Source of the DNA: Morganella morganii_D
GTDB lineage: Bacteria; Pseudomonadota; Gammaproteobacteria; Enterobacterales; Enterobacteriaceae
Direction: 5' to 3'
NCBI GenBank assembly: GCA_044772875.1
Contig: CP173058.1
Location: forward strand, 124,001-188,000
Length of the DNA: 64,000 nt
In this document: positions 17,169 to 26,353 of the stretch, one piece after another
How the letters are laid out: each line of letters begins with the position of its first letter
How positions within the stretch are numbered: the stretch's first letter is position 1
Notes under the pieces: model-generated
What the model was told of the DNA's origin: nothing
Database searches by the model: none
Seen by the model: the letters and a program-made list of their open reading frames with translations, nothing else
Translations under genes and position numbers: made by a program

Positions 17169-18302
17169 ATGATTGAAGATAATACATTTATTACTTCTGA
17201 TATCACTTCTGAGGGTATTGACCGGCGAAGCTTTCTGAAACTCTGTGCGGCATTAGCGGCCACAATGGGTCTCAGTGCAAATGCATCCGCCGAAATCGCG
17301 GCGTCCGTCAGCCGTAAGGATTGTCCCCCCGTCATTTGGATATCTGCACAGGAGTGTACCGGTTGCACTGAGTCCCTGCTCCGGGCGACGCACCCGACCA
17401 TCGAAAATCTCATCCTTGATATGATTTCGCTGGAGTACCACGAGGTACTCTCGGCGGCATTCGGTCATCAGGCGGAAGCCAACAAACACAATGCGATTGA
17501 GAAATACAAAGGCAAATATGTGCTGGTGGTGGACGGCTCCGTACCGCTGAAGGATGACGGTATTTACTGCATGATTGCCGGTGAGCCGATTGCGGATCAT
17601 ATCCGCCGGGCAGCGGAAGGCGCTGCCGCGATTATTGCCATCGGTTCCTGTGCCGCCTGGGGCGGGGTGGCTGCCGCCGGTGATAACCCGACCGGCGCGG
17701 CATCACTGGAAGCTGTTTTGCCGGGCAAAACGGTGATTAATATTCCGGGCTGTCCGCCGAACCCGCATAACTTCCTCGCAACCGTTGCTCATATCATCAC
17801 TTACGGCAAAGCCCCCGGGCTGGATGATAAAAACCGGCCGCTGTTTGCTTATGGCCGCCTGATCCACGAACACTGCGAGCGCCGCGCTCACTTTGATGCG
17901 GGTCGTTTTGCCAAAGCATTCGGCGACCACGGTCACCGCGAAGGCTGGTGCCTCTATCACCTCGGCTGCAAAGGGCCGGAAACGCACGGCAACTGCTCCA
18001 CATTGCAGTTCTGTGATGTCGGCGGTGTGTGGCCGGTGGCTATAGGGCATCCCTGTTATGGCTGTAATGAGGCGGGGATCGGATTCCACAAAGGGATCCA
18101 CCAGCTTGCCGGGGTACAGAACCAGACACCGCGTGCCGAAAAACCGGATACGGAGCTGAAAGAAGGTGGTTCGGTATCAGGCGGCGCTATCGGGCTGCTC
18201 GGTGGTGTAGTCGGGCTGGTGGCCGGTGTCAGTGTGATGGCTGTCCGTGAGCTGGGCCGCCAGCAGAAGAAAAACCGGACCGGAGATCCGCGGGGAGAGT
18301 AA
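17169..18302 (+). CDS. hybO: Hydrogenase-2 small subunit HybO
   Basis: HybO is the electron-transferring small subunit of the membrane-bound, H2-oxidising [NiFe] hydrogenase 2. The 377-residue precursor has a twin-arginine signal (DRRSFLKLCAALAATMG) for folded export. It has the proximal-cluster motif ECTGCTESLLRATHP, distal-cluster cysteines (GCKGPETHGNCSTLQFC), HPCYGCNEAGIG, and a C-terminal membrane anchor (GLLGGVVGLVAGVSVMAV). Length and order match E. coli hybO. It is the first gene of hybOABCDEF. Confidence 0.97.
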   Translation: MIEDNTFITSDITSEGIDRRSFLKLCAALAATMGLSANASAEIAASVSRKDCPPVIWISAQECTGCTESLLRATHPTIENLILDMISLEYHEVLSAAFGHQAEANKHNAIEKYKGKYVLVVDGSVPLKDDGIYCMIAGEPIADHIRRAAEGAAAIIAIGSCAAWGGVAAAGDNPTGAASLEAVLPGKTVINIPGCPPNPHNFLATVAHIITYGKAPGLDDKNRPLFAYGRLIHEHCERRAHFDAGRFAKAFGDHGHREGWCLYHLGCKGPETHGNCSTLQFCDVGGVWPVAIGHPCYGCNEAGIGFHKGIHQLAGVQNQTPRAEKPDTELKEGGSVSGGAIGLLGGVVGLVAGVSVMAVRELGRQQKKNRTGDPRGE

Positions 18303-18304
18303 CT

Positions 18305-19288
18305 GTGAACAGGCGTGACTTTATTAAAGTGGCTTCCGGCGGGGCATTACTGTTAGGTAATACATCCGTGAGCCACGCGGCGGCGGAGAACCGCCCGCCG
18401 ATCCCCGGCGCGCCCGGCATGCTGTATGACTCCACTCTGTGTGTCGGCTGTCAGGCGTGTGTGACAAAATGCCAAGATATCAACTTTCCCGGCCGTAATC
18501 CGCAAGGGGCGCAGACGTGGTCCAATAATGACAAATTGTCGCCGTACACCAATAACATTATTCAGGTGTGGACGAGCGGCACCGGCGAGCACAAAGATCA
18601 GGAAAAAGACGGTTATGCCTACATCAAAAAGCAATGTATGCACTGTGTTGATCCGAACTGTGTCTCTGTTTGTCCGGTTGGTGCGCTGAAAAAGCATCCG
18701 GTAACCGGCATTGTTCATTACGACAAAGATATCTGTACCGGCTGCCGCTACTGCATGGTGGGTTGCCCGTATGATGTGCCGAAATACGATTACGACAACC
18801 CGTTCGGGGCGATCAGCAAATGCGAACTGTGTAACCAGAAAGGCGTGGAACTCCTTGATAAAGGAGGTTTACCGGGCTGTGCGGAAGTGTGTCCGACCGG
18901 GGCGATTATCTTCGGCAGCCGCGAAGACCTGATGAGTGAGGCGAAAAAGCGTCTCGGGTTGAAAGCCGGAGACGAATATGCCTATCCGCGCCAGACACTG
19001 AAAACCGGTGATAACTACCAGCACCCCGTGCCTTCCTACTACCCGCATCTGTATGGTGAAAAAGAGGGCGGCGGAACGCAGGTGATGGTACTGACCGGTG
19101 TGCCGTATAAAAATCTGCAACTGCCGGAACTGGCTGAACTCTCCACTGGTGCGCGTTCTGAAAATATCCAGCATACCCTGTACAAAGGAATGATCCTGCC
19201 GCTGGCGGTATTAGCCGGTCTCACCGTGCTGGTGCGTCGCAACAGTAAAAATGACACTCACGACGGAGGTGATGATCATGAATCATGA
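18305..19288 (+). CDS. hybA: Hydrogenase-2 iron-sulfur protein HybA
   Basis: HybA passes electrons from HybO to the quinone-linked HybB. The 327-residue protein begins with a Tat signal (NRRDFIKVASGGALLLG). It has four ferredoxin-type cysteine clusters (CVGCQACVTKC, CMHCVDPNCVSVCP, CTGCRYCMVGCPYDVP, CELCNQKG...CAEVCP). A C-terminal hydrophobic anchor (MILPLAVLAGLTVLV) tethers it to the membrane. The GTG start at 18305 is 2 nt past the hybO stop. Its 3' end overlaps hybB. Confidence 0.96.
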   Translation: MNRRDFIKVASGGALLLGNTSVSHAAAENRPPIPGAPGMLYDSTLCVGCQACVTKCQDINFPGRNPQGAQTWSNNDKLSPYTNNIIQVWTSGTGEHKDQEKDGYAYIKKQCMHCVDPNCVSVCPVGALKKHPVTGIVHYDKDICTGCRYCMVGCPYDVPKYDYDNPFGAISKCELCNQKGVELLDKGGLPGCAEVCPTGAIIFGSREDLMSEAKKRLGLKAGDEYAYPRQTLKTGDNYQHPVPSYYPHLYGEKEGGGTQVMVLTGVPYKNLQLPELAELSTGARSENIQHTLYKGMILPLAVLAGLTVLVRRNSKNDTHDGGDDHES

Positions 19289-20459
19289 TCCCAAACTCCC
19301 CGGCGGAAAATTGTTCAGTAAGCCGATCATCATTTTCGGGCCGCTTGCTATCCTCTGTGTTCTGCTTATCGTCAAACGTCTGGTTTTCGGGCTGGGGTCG
19401 GTCTCTGATCTGAACGGTGGTTACCCCTGGGGGATCTGGATTGCCTTTGATCTGCTGATCGGCACCGGTTTTGCCTGTGGCGGCTGGGCGCTGGCGTGGG
19501 CGGTGTATGTGTTCAACAAAGGGGAATATCACCCGCTGGTGCGTCCGGCACTGCTGGCAAGTCTGCTGGGGTATTCGCTGGGCGGATTATCCATCACCAT
19601 TGACCTCGGCCGTTACTGGAATATGCCGAACTTCTTTATTCCGGGAATTTTTAACGTCAACTCTGTCCTGCTGGAAACAGCTGTCTGTATGACTATCTAT
19701 ATCGGTGTAATGACACTGGAACTGGCACCGGCATTTTGTGAGCGCATGGGCTGGAAAGTCTCACTTAAGCGACTGAACAAAATCATGTTTTTTGTGATAG
19801 CCCTCGGCGCGCTGTTACCGGCTATGCACCAGTCCTCTATGGGTTCTCTGATGATTGCCGCCGGCTATAAAGTGCATCCGCTGTGGCAGAGTTATGAAAT
19901 GCTGCCACTGTTCTCTCTGCTCACTGCCTTTATTATGGGTTTCTCCATTGTGGTGTTCGAAGGATCGCTGGTGCAGAGCGGCCTGAAAGGCAACGGTCCG
20001 GATGAAAAGCGACTGTTCGGCAAGCTGGCACTGACGGTCAGCATGCTGATGGCGCTGTTTCTGGTGCTGCGGTTCGGGGAACTGATTTACTGCGGCAAGC
20101 TCGGGCTTGCTTTCGCCGGGGATTACTACTCTGTATTGTTCTGGTGTGAGATTATGCTGATGGTCATTGCACTGGTGGTTTTCAGTATTCCGGCCTTCCG
20201 CCGTGACTCCCGGCTGCTCTTCATCGGCGCACTGAGCATGATGCTCGGCTGTGCGGCATGGCGTCTCGCCTATTCATTGCTGGCGTTCGATCCCGGCAAT
20301 GGCTATCACTACTTCCCGTCGACGGAAGAACTGTTAATTTCCATTGGTTTCGTGGCTGTTGAAATCTGTGCTTACCTTTTCCTGATCCGCCTGTTACCGA
20401 TACTCCCTGCATTAAAAAAACCAGCAGCTCACCCTTATCATGAGGCAAGTAAGTCATGA
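19278..20459 (+). CDS. hybB: Hydrogenase-2 membrane subunit HybB
   Basis: HybB is the integral NrfD-like subunit that connects hydrogenase 2 to menaquinone. The 393-residue product has about ten transmembrane helices, with conserved LNGGYPWGIWIAFDLLIG and LGALLPAMHQSSMGS segments. I chose ATG 19278 (MNHDPKLPGGK), which aligns with the E. coli N-terminus and has GGAGG at 19265-19269. Codons further upstream lie inside hybA. It overlaps the hybA end by 11 nt and the hybC start by 4 nt. Confidence 0.95.
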   Translation: MNHDPKLPGGKLFSKPIIIFGPLAILCVLLIVKRLVFGLGSVSDLNGGYPWGIWIAFDLLIGTGFACGGWALAWAVYVFNKGEYHPLVRPALLASLLGYSLGGLSITIDLGRYWNMPNFFIPGIFNVNSVLLETAVCMTIYIGVMTLELAPAFCERMGWKVSLKRLNKIMFFVIALGALLPAMHQSSMGSLMIAAGYKVHPLWQSYEMLPLFSLLTAFIMGFSIVVFEGSLVQSGLKGNGPDEKRLFGKLALTVSMLMALFLVLRFGELIYCGKLGLAFAGDYYSVLFWCEIMLMVIALVVFSIPAFRRDSRLLFIGALSMMLGCAAWRLAYSLLAFDPGNGYHYFPSTEELLISIGFVAVEICAYLFLIRLLPILPALKKPAAHPYHEASKS

Positions 20460-22159
20460 GTCAGAGAATTACGATTGATCCGGTCACCCGTATCGAAGGA
20501 CATTTACGTATTGACTGTGAAATCAGCGATGGTGTGGTCACCAAAGCCTGGGCGTCAGGCACCATGTGGCGCGGGATGGAAAAAATTGTCAAAGGTAAGG
20601 ATCCGCGCGATGCCTGGATGATCCTCCAGCGCATCTGCGGCGTCTGCACCACCACACACGCGCTGGCATCGGTGCGTGCCGTGGAAAACGCCCTGAACCT
20701 GGATGTACCGGTGAATGCGCAGTATATCCGTAATATCATTCTGGCCGCGCACACCACTCATGACCATATCGTCCATTTTTATCAGCTCTCCGCTCTGGAC
20801 TGGGTGGATATCACCTCCGCGCTGAAGGCGGATCCGGCAAAAGCCTCTGCGATGCTGAACGGCGTTTCTGACTGGCCGCTCAACAGTACACAGGAATTCA
20901 CCAAAGTGCAGGATAAAATCAAAGCACTGGCGGAAAGCGGGCAATTGGGTATTTTTGCCAATGGCTATTGGGGACATCCGGCGATGCAACTGCCGCCGGA
21001 AGTGAACCTGATTGCGGTCGCGCACTATTTGCAGGCACTGGAATGTCAGCGCGATGCCAACCGCATCGTGGCGCTGCTGGGCGGAAAAACGCCGCACATT
21101 CAGAACCTGGCGGTCGGCGGGGTGGCGAATCCGATTAATCCTGATGGTGTTGGGGTGCTGAACACGGAACGCCTGATGTATATCAAATCATTTATCGATA
21201 AGCTGAATGATTTTGTTGAACAGGTTTACAAAATTGATACTGCGGTGATTGCCGCATTTTATCCTCAGTGGTTTGAAACCGGGCAGGGCGCGGTGAACTA
21301 TCTGAGCACGCCGGAATTTCCGACAGACGGCAAAAACGGCAGTTTCCTGTTCCCCGGCGGTTACATCGGGAATTCTGACTTAGCGACCTTCCGTCTGATC
21401 GACTCTCAGACCGATGCCTTCCTGCTGAAAGGGATTCAGGAAAGCTCGCCGCACTCCTGGTACCGAGATGAAGCCCCGCAGAAGCCGTGGGAAGGCACGA
21501 CCGAGCCGGAATACACCGGCTGGGATGCTGACGGCAAATACTCGTGGGTGAAGTCGCCGACCCTGTACGGCAAAACCGTTGAAGTCGGCCCGCTGGCCAA
21601 TATGTTCTGCAAACTGGCGGCGAAACACCCCGGCACAGAAGAAAAACTGAATGAAATTATTGCGGTTTATCAGACCCTGACCGGCAATCTGCCGGAGGTG
21701 AAACAATTGCATTCCACGCTCGGCCGGATTATCGGCCGCACGGTACACTGCTGTGAATTACAGGCGGTGTTGCAGCATCAGTATGCCGCGCTGATCGCCA
21801 ATATCGGCACCGGAGATCACATCACGTATGTGAAACCGGAATTCTCGGCTACCGGCGAGATAAAAGGCGTGGGTTTTCTGGAAGCACCGCGCGGCATGTT
21901 ATCGCATTGGGTGGTGATCAAAGACGGTGTGATTGAAAACTATCAGGCGGTGGTACCGTCCACCTGGAACTGCGGGCCGCGCAATCACGATAATGTGGCG
22001 GGGCCGTATGAGCAGTCGCTGGTCGGGCTGAAAATTGCTGACCCGGAAAAACCGCTGGAAGTGGTGCGCACTATCCACTCATTCGACCCGTGTATGGCAT
22101 GTGCGGTTCATATTGTTGATGTTGATGGCCGTGAAACGGTATCAGTGAAGGTGCTGTGA
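20456..22159 (+). CDS. hybC: Hydrogenase-2 large subunit HybC (NiFe site)
   Basis: HybC carries the [NiFe] active site of hydrogenase 2, facing the periplasm with HybO. The 567-residue protein has the two nickel-binding motifs RICGVC (residues 61-66) and DPCMACAVH (near 544-552). The 15-residue tail after the last histidine is the peptide removed by HybD once nickel is inserted. It overlaps hybB by 4 nt (ATGA) and hybD by 1 nt. No signal peptide of its own is visible; it is exported with HybO by the Tat system. Confidence 0.97.
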   Translation: MSQRITIDPVTRIEGHLRIDCEISDGVVTKAWASGTMWRGMEKIVKGKDPRDAWMILQRICGVCTTTHALASVRAVENALNLDVPVNAQYIRNIILAAHTTHDHIVHFYQLSALDWVDITSALKADPAKASAMLNGVSDWPLNSTQEFTKVQDKIKALAESGQLGIFANGYWGHPAMQLPPEVNLIAVAHYLQALECQRDANRIVALLGGKTPHIQNLAVGGVANPINPDGVGVLNTERLMYIKSFIDKLNDFVEQVYKIDTAVIAAFYPQWFETGQGAVNYLSTPEFPTDGKNGSFLFPGGYIGNSDLATFRLIDSQTDAFLLKGIQESSPHSWYRDEAPQKPWEGTTEPEYTGWDADGKYSWVKSPTLYGKTVEVGPLANMFCKLAAKHPGTEEKLNEIIAVYQTLTGNLPEVKQLHSTLGRIIGRTVHCCELQAVLQHQYAALIANIGTGDHITYVKPEFSATGEIKGVGFLEAPRGMLSHWVVIKDGVIENYQAVVPSTWNCGPRNHDNVAGPYEQSLVGLKIADPEKPLEVVRTIHSFDPCMACAVHIVDVDGRETVSVKVL

Positions 22160-22653
22160 TGCGGATTTTGGTATTAGGTGTCGGCAATATTCTGCTGACC
22201 GATGAAGCCATCGGGGTGCATATCGCGGAAGCCCTGGCGGAGCGCTATATCCTGCCGGATTATGTTGAGGTAATGGACGGCGGCACGGCGGGTATGGAAC
22301 TGCTCGGCAGCATGGCCGGACGGGATCATCTGATTATCACCGATGCGATTGTGTCGGCGAAAAGTGCCCCGGGCACCATCCGTATTCTGCGGGATGAAGA
22401 AGTCCCTGCGCTGTTCACCAACAAAATATCCCCCCATCAACTGGGGTTATCCGATGTCTTGTCCGCACTGCGTTTTACCGGGGAATTCCCCGCTAAACTG
22501 ACGCTGGTGGGCGTGGTTCCGGCGTCACTGGAGCCGGATATCAGTATGACCCCGCTGCTGGAAGCGGCGGTTGAACCGGCATTACAGCAGGTGCTGGCGA
22601 TACTCCGCGAATCAGGTGTTGAGGCCGTGAAAAAGGAGACCGCGCATGTCTGA
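22159..22653 (+). CDS. hybD: Hydrogenase-2 maturation endopeptidase HybD
   Basis: HybD cleaves the C-terminal tail of HybC after nickel insertion. The 164-residue product equals the E. coli length. It has the family N-terminus ILVLGVGNILLTDEAIG, with Glu16 as the nickel-contacting acid, DGGTAGMEL, and the His-bearing KISPHQLGLSDVL segment. ATG 22159 overlaps the hybC TGA; the in-frame GTG just before is less likely. The stop overlaps hybE by 8 nt. Confidence 0.95.
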   Translation: MRILVLGVGNILLTDEAIGVHIAEALAERYILPDYVEVMDGGTAGMELLGSMAGRDHLIITDAIVSAKSAPGTIRILRDEEVPALFTNKISPHQLGLSDVLSALRFTGEFPAKLTLVGVVPASLEPDISMTPLLEAAVEPALQQVLAILRESGVEAVKKETAHV

Positions 22654-23137
22654 GGAGATTCAGGGATTTATGCACAGTCCGGCAGAGCAGATCCGCGCTG
22701 CGTTTGAACGGATTGCTGCGGATACCATGCACGACCTTCCGTTTCTGCATCCGTCGGTACCGGTGTATGTGACGGAATTGACGCTGTTTGAAGGGCAGTG
22801 GACGGGCTGTGTGATCACGCCGTGGATGTGCAGCGCGGTGATTTTCCCGGGGCCGGAACAATTCTGGCCGCCGCGCAAAATCAGTGAAAAAATCGGCCTG
22901 CGGTTGCCGTACGGCACCATGACATTCACCGTCGGTGAGCTGGAGTGCGTATCTCAGTATCTGGCGTGCTCGCTGTTATCGCCGCTGCCGCACACGCTGT
23001 CACCACAGGAAGGGATGCGGCTGGCGGATGACAGCGCGCGTATGCTGCTCTCGCTGCCGGTAACTGATCCGGATGCGCCGGTAATGGCCGGGCGCAGAGC
23101 CCTGTTCACCGGTAAACGGGTGTCCCGGCATGCATGA
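22646..23137 (+). CDS. hybE: Hydrogenase-2 assembly chaperone HybE
   Basis: HybE is a cytosolic chaperone that binds the HybO Tat precursor and keeps it from export until assembly is complete. The 163-residue product has the family core VYVTELTLFEGQWTGCVITP and MTFTVGELECVSQYLACSL (in part). It overlaps hybD by 8 nt and hybF by 8 nt, so the accessory genes are translationally coupled. Confidence 0.95.
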   Translation: MSEEIQGFMHSPAEQIRAAFERIAADTMHDLPFLHPSVPVYVTELTLFEGQWTGCVITPWMCSAVIFPGPEQFWPPRKISEKIGLRLPYGTMTFTVGELECVSQYLACSLLSPLPHTLSPQEGMRLADDSARMLLSLPVTDPDAPVMAGRRALFTGKRVSRHA

Positions 23138-23471
23138 ATTATCCCTGTGCATGAGTGCGGCGGATATTATCTGTGAACAGGCTGCACAGCACGGCATCAC
23201 GCGGGTGACGGATGTCTGGCTGGACGTCGGCGCACTGGCGGATGTTGAGGAGAGCGCACTGCATTTCTGTTTTGATATCGCCTGCCGCGATACTTTGGCT
23301 CAGAGCTGCACACTGCATATTGATATTATCCCGGCACAGGCATGGTGCTGGGATTGCAGCCGTGAGGCCGAGATTATGCAGCATGCGGGATGCTGTCCGC
23401 ACTGCGGCAGCGAACGGCTGCGCATCAGTGAGGGTGATGCTTTGCGGGTAAAAAGTCTGGAAGGTGAGTGA
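23130..23471 (+). CDS. hybF: Nickel metallochaperone HybF (HypA family)
   Basis: HybF, a HypA paralogue, delivers nickel to the hydrogenase large subunit with HypB. The 113-residue protein starts MHELSL, in which His2 is the nickel ligand. It has the zinc-ribbon cysteines CWDCSREAE and CCPHCGSERL. It is the last hyb gene here: hybG, which follows it in E. coli, is absent. The stop is only 3 nt from the end of the convergent ampR. Confidence 0.95.
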   Translation: MHELSLCMSAADIICEQAAQHGITRVTDVWLDVGALADVEESALHFCFDIACRDTLAQSCTLHIDIIPAQAWCWDCSREAEIMQHAGCCPHCGSERLRISEGDALRVKSLEGE

Positions 23472-23474
23472 TTG

Positions 23475-24350
23475 TCACTTTGCTGCCGCATTCAGCAGCC
23501 AGCGGGCAAACTGCTGCATGGCCGGGGTTTCCGGACGGGATTGTAACCGGGTCAGCCAGTAGCCGCCGAGAGTGATATCAGCGGCAAATGGCTGTACCAG
23601 TGCGCCTGACTGTATCAGACGGCTGAACATGCACACCGGCGCAATCGCGATCCCGGCATCCAGCTGTGCGGCTTCGGCCATGGCCAGTGATGTATCAAAC
23701 ACCATCACCGGCTGTGACGGGGAAGGCGGTGTGCCGCCCGCGCAGATAAGCCAGCGGCTCCATTCATCCCGGCGGAATGATCGCAGCAGGGTAAAGCGGT
23801 GAACATCATCCGGCTGCTGTAACTGTTCAGCAATGGCCGGTGAGCACAGCGGGGAGTGCGGCGCACTGAAAATCAGTTCCGCATCCGATTCATGCCACGC
23901 GCCGTTACCGAAACGGATAGTATAATCATGCCCTTCGGCGGCCGGATCCACATGGTTATTGTGGGTGGAGATATGCAGATCAATATGCGGATGGCTGTCA
24001 TAAAATCCGGCCAGATGCGACAGCAGCCAGCCTGCGGCAAATGTCCCGACCACACCCACTTTCACCCGCTCACGGAACTGCCCGTGAGAAAAACACTCCA
24101 GGGTATCCGCAATCCGGTCAAACGCCTCATTGAGCACCGGCAGCAATCCCTCACCTTCATGAGTCAGCACCAGCCCGCGCGATACGCGGGTAAACAGTGC
24201 GCAGCCGAGCTGTTCTTCCAGTACTCTGACCTGCTGGCTGACCGCGGCATGGGTGACATTCAGCTCAATTGCCGCACGGGTAAAACTAAGATGACGGGCG
24301 GCGGCCTCAAAGGCGCGCAGCGGGTTAAGGGGGAGATAACGTCTGACCAT
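23475..24350 (-). CDS. ampR: LysR-type beta-lactamase regulator AmpR
   Basis: AmpR controls ampC in response to peptidoglycan breakdown products: UDP-MurNAc-pentapeptide holds it as repressor and anhydro-muropeptides switch it to activator. The 291-residue protein has the N-terminal HTH (YLPLNPLRAFEAAARHLSF, then AIELNVTHAAVSQQVRVLEE) and the effector domain with STHNNHVDPAAEG and YWLTRLQSR. It is divergent from ampC, the classic inducible arrangement. It ends 3 nt from hybF. GC and codon use look like those of its neighbours. Confidence 0.95.
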   Translation of the reverse strand: MVRRYLPLNPLRAFEAAARHLSFTRAAIELNVTHAAVSQQVRVLEEQLGCALFTRVSRGLVLTHEGEGLLPVLNEAFDRIADTLECFSHGQFRERVKVGVVGTFAAGWLLSHLAGFYDSHPHIDLHISTHNNHVDPAAEGHDYTIRFGNGAWHESDAELIFSAPHSPLCSPAIAEQLQQPDDVHRFTLLRSFRRDEWSRWLICAGGTPPSPSQPVMVFDTSLAMAEAAQLDAGIAIAPVCMFSRLIQSGALVQPFAADITLGGYWLTRLQSRPETPAMQQFARWLLNAAAK

Positions 24351-24396
24351 AATCCACCTGTAAGTTTTTCTTTAGGCTCTTGTTATAATTAACCGT

Positions 24397-24425
24397 TTGT
24401 TTTGCCGGGGAGATATGACGATACT
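24397..24425 (+). promoter_or_regulatory. Candidate ampC promoter
   Basis: TTGTTT (24397-24402), a 17-nt spacer and GATACT (24420-24425) form a sigma-70-type promoter within the 110-bp ampR-ampC gap. AmpR would bind just upstream. This is a match by eye; no operator sequence is confirmed. Confidence 0.55.
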
Positions 24426-24460
24426 TGCCGCCGTTACTCACACACGGAAGGTTAATTCTG

Positions 24461-25600
24461 ATGACAAAATCTTTATCTGCAATACTGGTTTCCGCCCTGC
24501 TGGCCTTTTCTGCCCCCGGGGTTTCTGCCGCTGACAATATCGCGGCAGTGGTGGATAACACCATTAAACCGCTGATGACTCAGCAGGACATTCCCGGGAT
24601 GGCCGTTGCCGTTTCCGTAAAGGGAAAACCTTATTATTTCAACTACGGTTTTGCGGATGTTCAGGCAAAACAGCCGGTCACTGAAAATACACTATTTGAA
24701 CTTGGATCTGTAAGTAAAACTTTCACGGGTGTGCTGGGGGGTATTTCCGTGGCGAAAAAAGAGATGGCGCTGAATGACCCGGCGGTAAAATACTGGCCGG
24801 AATTATCTCAGCCGCAGTGGCAGGGGATCACGCTGCTGGATCTGGCCACCTATACCGCCGGCGGGCTGCCGTTACAGGTGCCGTCAGAGGTAAAAAACCG
24901 TGAGGATCTGCTGCATTTTTATCAGAAATGGCAGCCGTCACGGAAGCCGGGAGATATGCGTCTGTATGCAAACAGCAGTATCGGCCTGTTTGGTGCCCTG
25001 ACCGCCAAAGCGGCGGGGATGTCTTATGAGCAGTTGCTGACCGCGCGGATCCTGGCACCGCTGGGGTTATCACACACCTTTATTACTGTGCCGGAAAGCG
25101 CGCAAAGTCAGTATGCGTACGGTTATAAAAACAAAAAACCGGTACGGGTGACACCGGGACAGCTTGATGCGGAATCTTACGGGGTAAAATCCGCCTCAAA
25201 AGATATGCTGCGCTGGGCGGAAATGAATATGGTGCCGTCAAGGGCCGGTAATGCGGATCTGGAAATGGCGATGTATCTCGCACAGACCCGCTACTATAAA
25301 ACCGCGGCAATCAACCAGGGGCTGGGCTGGGAAATGTATGACTGGCCGCAGCAAAAGGCCATGATCAGTAACGGCGTGACCAATGACGTGGCATTGCAGC
25401 CGCATCCGGTAACTGACAATCAGGTTCAGCCATATAATCGTGCTTCCTGGGTGCATAAAACCGGCGCAACTGACGGCTTTGGTGCCTATGTGGCTTTTAT
25501 TCCGGAAAAACAGGTGGCGATTGTGATTCTGGCGAATAAAAACTACCCGAATACAGAACGGGTCAAAGCTGCACAGGCTATTTTGAGTGCGCTGAAATAA
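24461..25600 (+). CDS. ampC: Class C beta-lactamase, DHA type (AmpC)
   Basis: This periplasmic serine beta-lactamase (cephalosporinase) hydrolyses cephalosporins including cephamycins. The 379-residue precursor has a signal peptide (to about Ala23, FSAPGVSAA). The catalytic motifs are SVSK at 83-86, YAN at 169-171 and KTG at 333-335. It reads as the Morganella chromosomal family from which the plasmid DHA enzymes came. By recall it differs from DHA-1 at several positions across the protein. ATG 24461 follows GGAAGG; the earlier in-frame codons do not belong to a signal peptide. Expression should be inducible through AmpR. Confidence 0.96.
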   Translation: MTKSLSAILVSALLAFSAPGVSAADNIAAVVDNTIKPLMTQQDIPGMAVAVSVKGKPYYFNYGFADVQAKQPVTENTLFELGSVSKTFTGVLGGISVAKKEMALNDPAVKYWPELSQPQWQGITLLDLATYTAGGLPLQVPSEVKNREDLLHFYQKWQPSRKPGDMRLYANSSIGLFGALTAKAAGMSYEQLLTARILAPLGLSHTFITVPESAQSQYAYGYKNKKPVRVTPGQLDAESYGVKSASKDMLRWAEMNMVPSRAGNADLEMAMYLAQTRYYKTAAINQGLGWEMYDWPQQKAMISNGVTNDVALQPHPVTDNQVQPYNRASWVHKTGATDGFGAYVAFIPEKQVAIVILANKNYPNTERVKAAQAILSALK

Positions 25601-25672
25601 CTTTTCCCTGAAGCGGCCTCCGCGGAAACGCCGGGGGCGCCTCACTATTTCTTATTTTTTATATGATTATGA

Positions 25673-26353
25673 TTACCTTTTGTCATTATCACTCCTCAGA
25701 AAAAAAGGAATGAATATGGCTATGAATGGAATAAAAACCCAAAGTACTATCATTTTGTTTTTATTGAAGTGATTTAAACATGCCACATTGTAAAATATTA
25801 TTGGAAGAATAAAAGCAAAGAGAAGGATGATTGAGCTTTCGCTGAGAAGAAAGATAACAGGCATATACCAGGAAAATTGAAATAAAAGAATAAATAGGTA
25901 TTTAAGACGCATATCCATATTATCTGTCTTTTTTTTGAATTTAATCGAACCAGTTAGGACAATAACTATTGATGCAATTAAAAAACACAGTAAATAAATA
26001 TGGGTAAGGTAAGAGGGGTAGTTTTCTATGTAGATGAAATCAGAGTGTTGGGTGGTGATTTTTTTTACGGATAAAGATATGAATAAAGAAAAGTAAACAA
26101 TAAAATAAAAAAATAACGCTCTGTTTAAGTTAGATGTTGAGATAGATAAGGTAATTGCCAATGGGATAACTGATATCAGGAAAAATAATGAGGAATTCAA
26201 TATTCTGAAATTAAAAACGTCATTCTCATTGGTGTAGTATATGCTGTCGGTATTTAATGAAAAAATTAAGATGTCATTAAAGTAATTGATGTTTATAAAA
26301 AATGAAATAAATAATAACACCATAAATATAAACAGTGATTTTTTATATCCCAT
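25673..26353 (-). CDS. Hypothetical AT-rich multi-pass membrane protein
   Basis: I do not recognise this 226-residue protein. It has about six or seven hydrophobic helices separated by short charged loops, and it is rich in Ile, Phe, Leu, Ser and Asn. A low-GC gene would show the same bias. It is visibly far more AT-rich than ampC on one side and rpoD on the other, which points to horizontal acquisition. It has no close operon partners. A terminator-bounded tRNA-Ile2 gene lies about 530 bp away and could have been the integration site. Confidence 0.6.
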   Translation of the reverse strand: MGYKKSLFIFMVLLFISFFININYFNDILIFSLNTDSIYYTNENDVFNFRILNSSLFFLISVIPLAITLSISTSNLNRALFFYFIVYFSLFISLSVKKITTQHSDFIYIENYPSYLTHIYLLCFLIASIVIVLTGSIKFKKKTDNMDMRLKYLFILLFQFSWYMPVIFLLSESSIILLFAFILPIIFYNVACLNHFNKNKMIVLWVFIPFIAIFIPFFLRSDNDKR

